Below are positions 57,262 to 64,000 of a DNA stretch of 64,000 nt, piece after piece. Both the position numbers and the translations under genes were made by a program. The DNA comes from Plenodomus lindquistii (lineage: Eukaryota; Ascomycota; Dothideomycetes; Pleosporales; Leptosphaeriaceae), in the NCBI GenBank assembly GCA_025504975.1, contig JANUWI010000002.1, positions 868,001-932,000 on the forward strand. Reading direction: 5' to 3'. The notes beneath the pieces are model-generated. The model was not told the origin of the DNA. It ran no database searches and saw only the letters and a program-made list of their open reading frames with translations. How positions within the stretch are numbered: the stretch's first letter is position 1; each line of letters begins with the position of its first letter.

Positions 57262-60200
57262 ATGGCAACTTCAACATCGCAACCCCAGCAAAGCACGCCT
57301 GGCGGCGTGCCCCCCCAGCCATCTCTATCCCAGCAGTCCACCCTTGCGGGCAGCACAACTCCACCAAGGCCAGCGAATACAGATTTCTTCGATCGTGAAC
57401 TAAAACGATTCCGTGCACGATTGACTGGTACCCGTTTGCAAGAGTTCCGAGCGACGGACCATGCTGCGTTGCTCAGCGAGTTAGGCCGGATACAGAAGAT
57501 GCAGGAGGACAGTGGGCTCTTGCGGAATCTTGGTCGAATACGGTCCTTCCTTGAAGCGATGGATCAGTTTGGCAAGGTCATAGAGATTTTTCTAAATGCG
57601 GCAGACATGGTTGCATTTGTGTGGGGTCCTATAAAGTTCTTGTTGTTGGTAAGTTGACATAGTCGATGGTGCCATGCACACTGACCGTTGTGATAGACTG
57701 CCAGCACGTTCACGGACTCTTTCGAGCTATTGATTGACGCATATGAGCAAATTGGGGAACAATTGCCAATGCTCATGGAGTACCGAGAGCTTTTCTTCAG
57801 CGATCCAAAGCTCGTAGACGCTTTGAAGGCCATGTATACGGATATATTAGAATTTCATCAAAGGGCCATTAGTTTCTTTACTGAAAAGCGTGAGTTGCCC
57901 CACCAACTGTACGCCCTGAGGAAGCACTAACTGCACAGGCTGGACAAAGTTTCTCAAAAGCATGTGGAAGGACTATCATACCAAATTCAACGGAATCTTG
58001 GCGAACCTCAAACGGCACAAAAGTCTCATCGAAAGCCGGGCCAGCTTAGCCCACTTTCGCATGTATCAGAAAGATACAAACGAAATGAGAGCAACTAATC
58101 TGGATCAATTCCGTATCTACCAAGATGATATCCAGGCGTTGAATACAACCACTCAAAGCCAATACCAGCGACACCAAGATAACTTGGATGAGATGAGGGC
58201 GACCAATTTGACTCAATTCCAGATTTATCAAGACGATGTCCAAGAGATGAGGACAACTCATCTGGACCAATACCAGCGGCACCAAGATGAATTACATGCG
58301 ATAAGGACGACTAGTCTCAATTACTATCAACGGAATCAAGATGACATACAAAGCTTGAAGTCAGCCAACCTAGACCAATACCGGCGGTACCAAGACGATA
58401 TCCGAGAAATGAAAGCAAAGCTTGATGAGTTGCTAGCTGCAGAACAGCTTAAGAAGTTGTTGACAGTGAGAGAATGGCTAGCGGCTAGAACGCAGGTTCA
58501 ACCCGATCACGACGCCTATACCAAGATCCGTAACGCATATTCTACCACTACACATTGGATACTAAAGCATGAAGCTGTTGCACATTGGATGGGAGCAGCA
58601 ATACCTAATACACCCATCCTGTGGCTGAATGGAATACCCGGAGCGGGTATGCTCACCACCCTAAATTGGTACGGCGTGCTGACTATGGATAGGCAAGACA
58701 ATTTTGGCTTCCGCGGTGATTGATGGATGCAAGCGCGATCCCAACTTCATGACTGGCTTCTTCTACTGCCATGAAGGCGACCATACGAGTAACAGTGCAG
58801 TAGGTATACTGAAAGGAATTATAGATCAGCTCCTAGTTCAACATCCACACATGCTTCCGGTTTGCTACACAAGACGAATGAATAGCAATGAACCTATACT
58901 GGGTTCACTTCCTCAGGCTCACAAAATGTTAGAAGAGCTATGCTCTTCTATACCCAAGGTATACATTTTTATAGATGGACTAGACGAATGTGAACAGAGC
59001 GAGCGGAAGCAGGTCTTGCAGGTCCTGGTGGAAATTGCCAGCCGATGCGATGAAGACGATCCAGGCAAGCTGCGCATTCTTCTCATCAGCCAAGACTACG
59101 CAGACATACGACGGATGCTGCTCACTTCGTCGAGGAGCAGGATGGTTGCGAAGGTTATTTCGGTTACCAATGCTAACAATGAGGTTGATATCAAGGCCTT
59201 CACGAATACGTGGGTGGACAAAATAGCCTCCAGATTCTCACCTCTGCCTGACGACACGCTGGAGTACCTGCGGAATCTCACAGTCGCAAACGCGAAAGGT
59301 GCGTCGTGATCAGTATGTCAAAGTTGTGTAGCTAAAGTTAGAAGGCATGTTCCTATACGCAAAGCTCGTTCTTGAGCATTTATACGGTTTGGCATCACAA
59401 GCGGAGATGCTAGAGGCTATGAAACAAGTGAATTTTCCAGAAGATCTCAAAGCAGCGTGAGTAACGCCGAATCGATGCCATTGTTGGTCGAATGTTCGGG
59501 CAACAAGTGCGAAAAAATACTGACACGAAGCTAGTTATGATCGGATCCTGACACGAATCAAACTCACGTCTACCAAACAACAGTGGTTGAAGGCGAGAAA
59601 ACTGCTGGGCTGGATGGTGTGTGCCAAACGTCGACTTACTTGGAAGGAAATTCAAGTCGCGATTTCGATCGACACCGAGCATCAGACCATTGAGTACGAC
59701 AGTCGTCGTGTTCGAGATCACATTTATGAGACTTGCGGATCTCTTGTAATCTTGAACAGCGACCAGGTCTCTCTTGTTCATAGTACAGCCAAACGGTGAG
59801 TGATCCAGTCTTGATCACATAACGATTCGACTTCCACTCACTGTCACAGCTATATCATGACCGTGGGCAGCGATGCTGACGGAACGATTCACGAGTCGTC
59901 TGTTGAATGCGAGCTTGCAACATTGTGTCTCCAGTATCTCATTTTTCCCTGCTTCGAAATCGACCCATCACCTGATCCGAACGAACTACGACAATCAATT
60001 CTTGAGGGGAATCTGGCGTTCGAAGACTATGCTGTTGCAAATTGGTTCCATCACCTCACAGCTTGGGCAAACAGCGGCGAGAAGTTCCTGAACGAGGTCC
60101 CCAACCGAGATCAATTATTGGCCGACATTACAGATGCGATGGATGATTTCATGACTCAGTATCAAGAGGAACAGTGGGACCAGGGGATTATAGACGTCTG

Positions 60201-60837
60201 CAAAGTACGCTGTGGTGTATTCAGCAGTCACAATCTCTACGACAACCTTGTCGCTCTCATGAGCCACATATACGCCTTCCAGACCAAGGGTTTCGACGCA
60301 CGGCATACAATCAGTATCACAAGTCTCAGTCTAGCTCTTGATCGTAACCGCAAGATGTTAGAGCAGTTACCTTCAAAGCTAAACGATTTTGAGAAAGTCA
60401 CGTATCGCAAGTTCTACGACGACGAGAGACTGTACAAATGCAGCAGGATCACTTGCAGATATTTCTCGGAGGGCTTCCGAGATCAAAAGGCTAGGAAACG
60501 CCACGTCGATATTCACAATCGACCGTACCAATGCGAGGTATTGGACTGCCTTGGAACCGAAGGGTTTGCCAGCCAGAAAGATCTTGATAAGCACACCCGA
60601 GGGTATCACCCTGAGCGCAGTGATCTTGCTGAAACGTTCCGTTCGGCGACAGCCAAAAGAGCAAACGCTAGTCATGCATGTACAATGTGTGGCAAGACGT
60701 TCACGCGTAACTTTCATCGCAAGAATCACGAAGCTAGCCATCGTGGTGAGAAGCCTCACGAGTGCGCCGAATGTGGTAGGGCATTCACGAGACTCAATGA
60801 TCTCAAGCGACACCAGAAATTGCACGATCGGAAGTAG
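57262..60837 (+). CDS. NACHT NLR with helical repeats and four C2H2 zinc fingers
   Basis: STAND-type NTPase of the fungal NLR class, associated with self/non-self recognition. Exons 57262-57648, 57697-57889, 57939-58646, 58693-59298, 59342-59456, 59535-59795 and 59850-60837 give 1085 residues. The N-terminal helical domain (about 70-200) matches the DUF7708 type found before fungal NACHTs. Seven 18-residue repeats follow (about 234-359). NACHT has Walker A GIPGAGKT (about 427), split by an intron, and Walker B VYIFIDGLDE (about 518). A winged-helix region contains LLGWMVCAKRRLTWKEIQVA. Instead of WD or ankyrin repeats, the C-terminus (about 950-1085) has four C2H2 fingers, two C-x4-C and two C-x2-C, with the linker HRGEKPHEC. 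Splice choices keep every junction in frame. Ligand and effector are unknown. Confidence 0.9.
58058..58435 (+). repeat. Seven in-frame 54-bp repeats in the NLR gene
   Basis: Consensus unit RxYQDDIQEMRATNLDQY (18 residues). Seven consecutive units begin at 58058; the last grades into MKAKLDELLAAEQLKK. Eighteen residues equal five turns of alpha-helix. Confidence 0.88.
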
Positions 60838-61152
60838 CGACACATGCCTTCACAGCAACCAGATCACGTGTGACAGTAATTAGGGGTCATTTTCAGTGTA
60901 AATGCCTGTTTATATTTATATGCGCGATAACATTGACCTCTGCGTGCTCTACACTGGAGACTAGCCCCGCCTTTACCGGTACCGTTGTGGCTGAAGCGGG
61001 GCTATGCTGACCATATACCTTGCAATGCTGCCTGGGGCTGAAGAATACACCATATCCCCACCGCTTTGAACCGGTGTTCTTGAACTTCAGAGCAGTCTCT
61101 TGTCTTAAGGAGAGTGGTCTCACGGGCACTTGATCATCTACTTCATCCGAAA
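60838..61152. other. Intergenic spacer between two NLR-type genes
   Basis: About 315 bp with no gene. Both neighbours are on the plus strand, so it holds one terminator and one promoter; neither is identifiable. Confidence 0.45.
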
Positions 61153-62531
61153 ATGCCCAAATCGACAACCCCCAGCGTAGAAAATGGGATGCCTAATGTG
61201 TGGAAGGAAGCTTACCAAGCACTTCGCGACGATGAAGAAGGCAAAGAACAACTACATAAACTCAACAAGAAACTCAGAGTCCAGGTGAACAAGCCGAAAT
61301 TAAATTTGCGCTCGAAGGAGGGTTACCAGCAGCTATTCACTTTAATCGAAGAGAAGTCACAAGCATTATCGAACGGCACGAAGACTTCGGGCAAGATGAC
61401 TGTCATATGTGACAACATGTTGCGTATCAAGGACCTTGTGGCTACTGGTGCAAGTGTTGGCGGACCGTACATTGCTATACCGGCAGCTGCTTTGTTTCTC
61501 GCATTTTCGGTACTGCGCCAGCCCTTTCCTACGTCGGATCTAGCTGATCGTTATCACAGATGGAAGAGTTGTATCGATCTGAGAAAGACGCCATGTTCAA
61601 ACTCGCAGAGCGTGTGGCGCATTACACGGTGCTCACAGCAAAGAGCCAGGACCGCATAAAGCCCGTGAAATCTGACGACGAAGACATGCGGGAACTCAGG
61701 GAATCGTTCCATATGGTCGTGGTGGGATTGTACAAGATGATACTGCTCGCATCTGCGGAGCTCGCAAACTTTTGGTATGGCGACTGGAAAATCGCCAAAC
61801 AATTGATCGGAAAATACAGGTGGAAGGACATGCTTGAGTCTCTCAATGAGCAATTTGGGTGGTGTGTTCATTACCGAGATGAGATGGACTCACGACAAAA
61901 AAATCCAACAACAGCTTTAAAACGTGGTCTGAGGCAGTCAATGGGTCCAGGTCCTCGCAACCCACTCCATTGGGCAGTCGCGCTGGGAGTACCAGATCGA
62001 GTCAGCCAGCTTGTATCGACACGAGAGTTCCCCATCAATGCCCTCACTCCCCGGAGTTGGACAGCTGCTCACCTCGCAGCGGAGACTGGAAACATCGGAA
62101 TCATGAAGACTCTGTTGACTGCTAGCGGCATAGACCTGAAGATCAAAAACGAACAAGGCCGCACTCCTCTACACATTGCAGCATTGGGAAACCATGTAGG
62201 CATAGTCAGACTTTTGCTACAGCGGGACTCGAAGCTGTTACCGATACGGGACAAGCATGAGCAGACCGTCTTTCTACTCGCAGTATACAACGGCAGGACC
62301 AAAATGATCGATGTACTTAAACAACATGGGCAGGATATCAACGAACGCACAATGAATGGATGGACGGGTTTGCATGTGGCTGCAGCAAGCGGCAAGGTCG
62401 ATACTGTCAAGTATCTACTTGCTAATGGCGCAAAGAAGGATGCAAAGATTACTGGTGGAACATGCAAGGGGTTTACCTCAAAACAGATCGCTGAAAGAGA
62501 TGGCAAGCTCGAAGTCCAACCACTCCTATGA
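61153..62531 (+). CDS. NACHT_N-ankyrin protein lacking an NTPase domain
   Basis: NLR-like protein of 442 residues. Exons 61153-61509 and 61560-62531 are joined by a 50-nt intron. The N-terminus (VWKEAYQALRDDEEGKEQLH, then LFTLIEEKSQAL, IKDLVATGASVGGPYIAIPA) matches the N-terminal domain found before fungal NACHT/NWD NTPases. A second helical part follows (MEELYRSEKDAMFKLAERVA, MVVVGLYKMILLASAELANF). Five ankyrin repeats come directly after: NPLHWAVALGVPDRVSQLV, TAAHLAAETGNIGIMKTLL, TPLHIAALGNHVGIVRLLL, a weak fourth, and WTGLHVAAASGKVDTVKYLL. No P-loop or Walker B is present. It may be a naturally short regulator or effector partner, or a product of domain loss. Its neighbour upstream is a full NLR on the same strand. 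Confidence 0.85.
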
Positions 62532-63031
62532 TCTATTGGAACTATGAAAGGGACAAAAGTTTGTGGACTTATTATACCTGTAATCTGTGCAAATTGTAGA
62601 TATCATCGATCGCCTGCGCAAGTCAGACCTTCTATAGTTTCTGTACATTTTGATGCGCAAACATGTCCATATATTTGTCCGTGAGGACATTACTTTCGGT
62701 CAGCTTCTCAATGAAGCCCCATCTATTCTTTGCACTCCCAAACGGATAATTAAATGAGTACATGGTCATCTCGATTGGTGAGACTTCGCGCAACTGCTGG
62801 AACTGACAATGGGTAAACTAAACAAAGCTGCCTTCTCAAGTTATCATATGTCCAAGATATCGCAGCAACTGCAGCCTTGCCAGTTACCAGAATCTGACTC
62901 GTGCAATCAAAACCAACAGTATTTCCATGCTCGACAGCGCTAGGAAGTTGGTTTCTGTCTCTGGTATAACTCATTTCCGTGCACAAGATTTGTTGTTCAC
63001 CGGTGGCTATGCACGAGTAGACTGCTCTTCC
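62532..63031. other. Gene-free stretch before motif cluster C
   Basis: No supported ORF or RNA gene. It is AT-moderate 3' flank of the ankyrin gene. Confidence 0.4.
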
Positions 63032-63862
63032 GCGCTAGGTGTTGCAGTGCAAATAGTTCCGGTGAGCCCCTTCCGTTGCTGACTGCATAGTACATGTGGA
63101 GTAAGGCAGACTACGAATTGCCTTGTATATCTGTCTTCCACTACCTATGGTAGGCTGCGCTTCAGACTAGTACCTTGAAAAGCAAGCACGTAGGCTGTTA
63201 CACCAGCCGATTGAGTGCTGCGTTGCATTGTCCGGGCAAATTCAGAAAGCCGATGGTGTTTGCCTACAACTTGCAGCGTGATTTGGTGGATCACTGGCAA
63301 CTGCACTGCAATCCTAAGCGTGGACGAGCAGTCTTGTATCGGAAGTGCATGGTTGCACTGCGACTATTGGTGTATACAAGCAATGTATCTGTATATCAAA
63401 ACCTTCTTATTGGAGAAGACAGGCTGTGCGCAGTTGCCGCAAGTATTGAGGTTGCTCCTTGAAGTCTACGATGTGTCCATCACTTCTGTGAGCAAGATCA
63501 GCATTTCCGAGGCAGTCAAGTGTTGAAATTTGCCGTCTCGATAACTAGCCAAAGGCTTGCAAAATATGCTACTCGGTAGGACGAAAAGCCGTAGTGTTAC
63601 ATGCGAAAGATTTCTCCCTTAGGTCGTTCCAACTTTCAAACCTGGCCGAGGAGTCTGAAAAACAGCTGTGCTGTTCAGTCTACGCTAATAACCATCTATT
63701 AGACTGCAGACCGAGTGCTCCTCGCCTGAGATTGCAGTGCTCGATGCCTTCAAAGTTCACTGGAACTCTACTCACAGTAAGAGATAAGTGGGCTTTTCTC
63801 CTTCAACAACTAGTTCTCAAAGTCCAAGCACACTGCTCATCCGCGCTAAAGATTGCAGTGCA
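63032..63862. repeat. Motif cluster C: four copies of the dispersed motif
   Basis: Copies: 63032-63051 (GCGCTAGGTGTTGCAGTGCA, forward), 63302-63321 (TGCACTGCAATCCTAAGCGT, reverse), about 63723-63741 (weaker, forward) and 63843-63862 (forward). A partial TTGCACTGCGA occurs near 63353. The flanks share GGAYGAGCAGT in motif orientation, a variant of the GGACGAG block in cluster B. The cluster may continue beyond the right edge of the window. Confidence 0.85.
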
Positions 63863-64000
63863 CAACCTCACAGACGTCGCCCTGATAAAAGCGCACATCG
63901 CCATGCGAGATGCTGATTTGACAAGCTGCATTATCGAAGACCAGGATGTTCAAAGCACCTTCGCTTCATTTTGCCTTATCCCACATTTCCCACGCGACGA

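Overview
This window reads as nuclear DNA of a filamentous ascomycete. Genes carry short GT-AG introns of about 45-160 nt, and the repertoire is fungal: GCN2 kinase, Cut12 spindle-pole protein, Rad14, Sac3, a Ycf1-type ABC transporter, Ytp1, Swi5, a DUF7708/NACHT NLR and a NACHT_N/ankyrin protein. One inverted-repeat element has an AT-rich interior that looks mutated by RIP. The style of several proteins suggests Dothideomycetes/Pleosporales; that placement is inference, not something the sequence proves.

Layout. 0-2.1 kb: a damaged amidase gene. 2.3-12.7 kb: a dense housekeeping block of GCN2 (-), Cut12-like (+), peptidyl-tRNA hydrolase (-) and Rad14/XPA (+). 13.0-13.9 kb: a cluster of a short dispersed motif. 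14.3-18.6 kb: a secreted astacin-type protease (-), a small RanBP2-finger protein (+) and an SMI1/KNR4 gene interrupted by a stop (-). 19.6-26.8 kb: a secreted GH18 chitinase and a ten-exon ABC-C transporter. 26.8-31.7 kb: no gene that I can support. 31.7-40.1 kb: a YDR124W-like protein and the mRNA-export factor Sac3. 40.5-42.9 kb: a 731-bp inverted-repeat element followed by the second and largest motif cluster. 43.3-51.4 kb: a small basic protein, Ytp1 (-), Swi5 (+), decayed coding-like sequence and a multi-pass membrane protein. 53.4-56.8 kb: a RING-containing SNF2 helicase (-). 57.3-62.5 kb: two neighbouring NLR-type genes. 63.0-63.9 kb: the third motif cluster, near the right edge.

The strongest unexplained signal is the dispersed motif, core TGCACTGCAATCTCTAGCGC, followed at a short distance by GGACGAG and then by a GAGGCTG or AAGGCTGA block. 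I count about 18 recognisable copies in three intergenic clusters, in both orientations. In the 41-43 kb cluster they form a decayed higher-order tandem array. I do not recognise it as a named repeat.

Functionally, DNA repair and recombination genes (Rad14, Swi5, the HLTF/Rad5-like helicase), RNA/translation genes (GCN2, Pth, Sac3) and self/non-self-type NLR genes lie side by side. Apart from shared divergent promoters there is no sign of a metabolic gene cluster.
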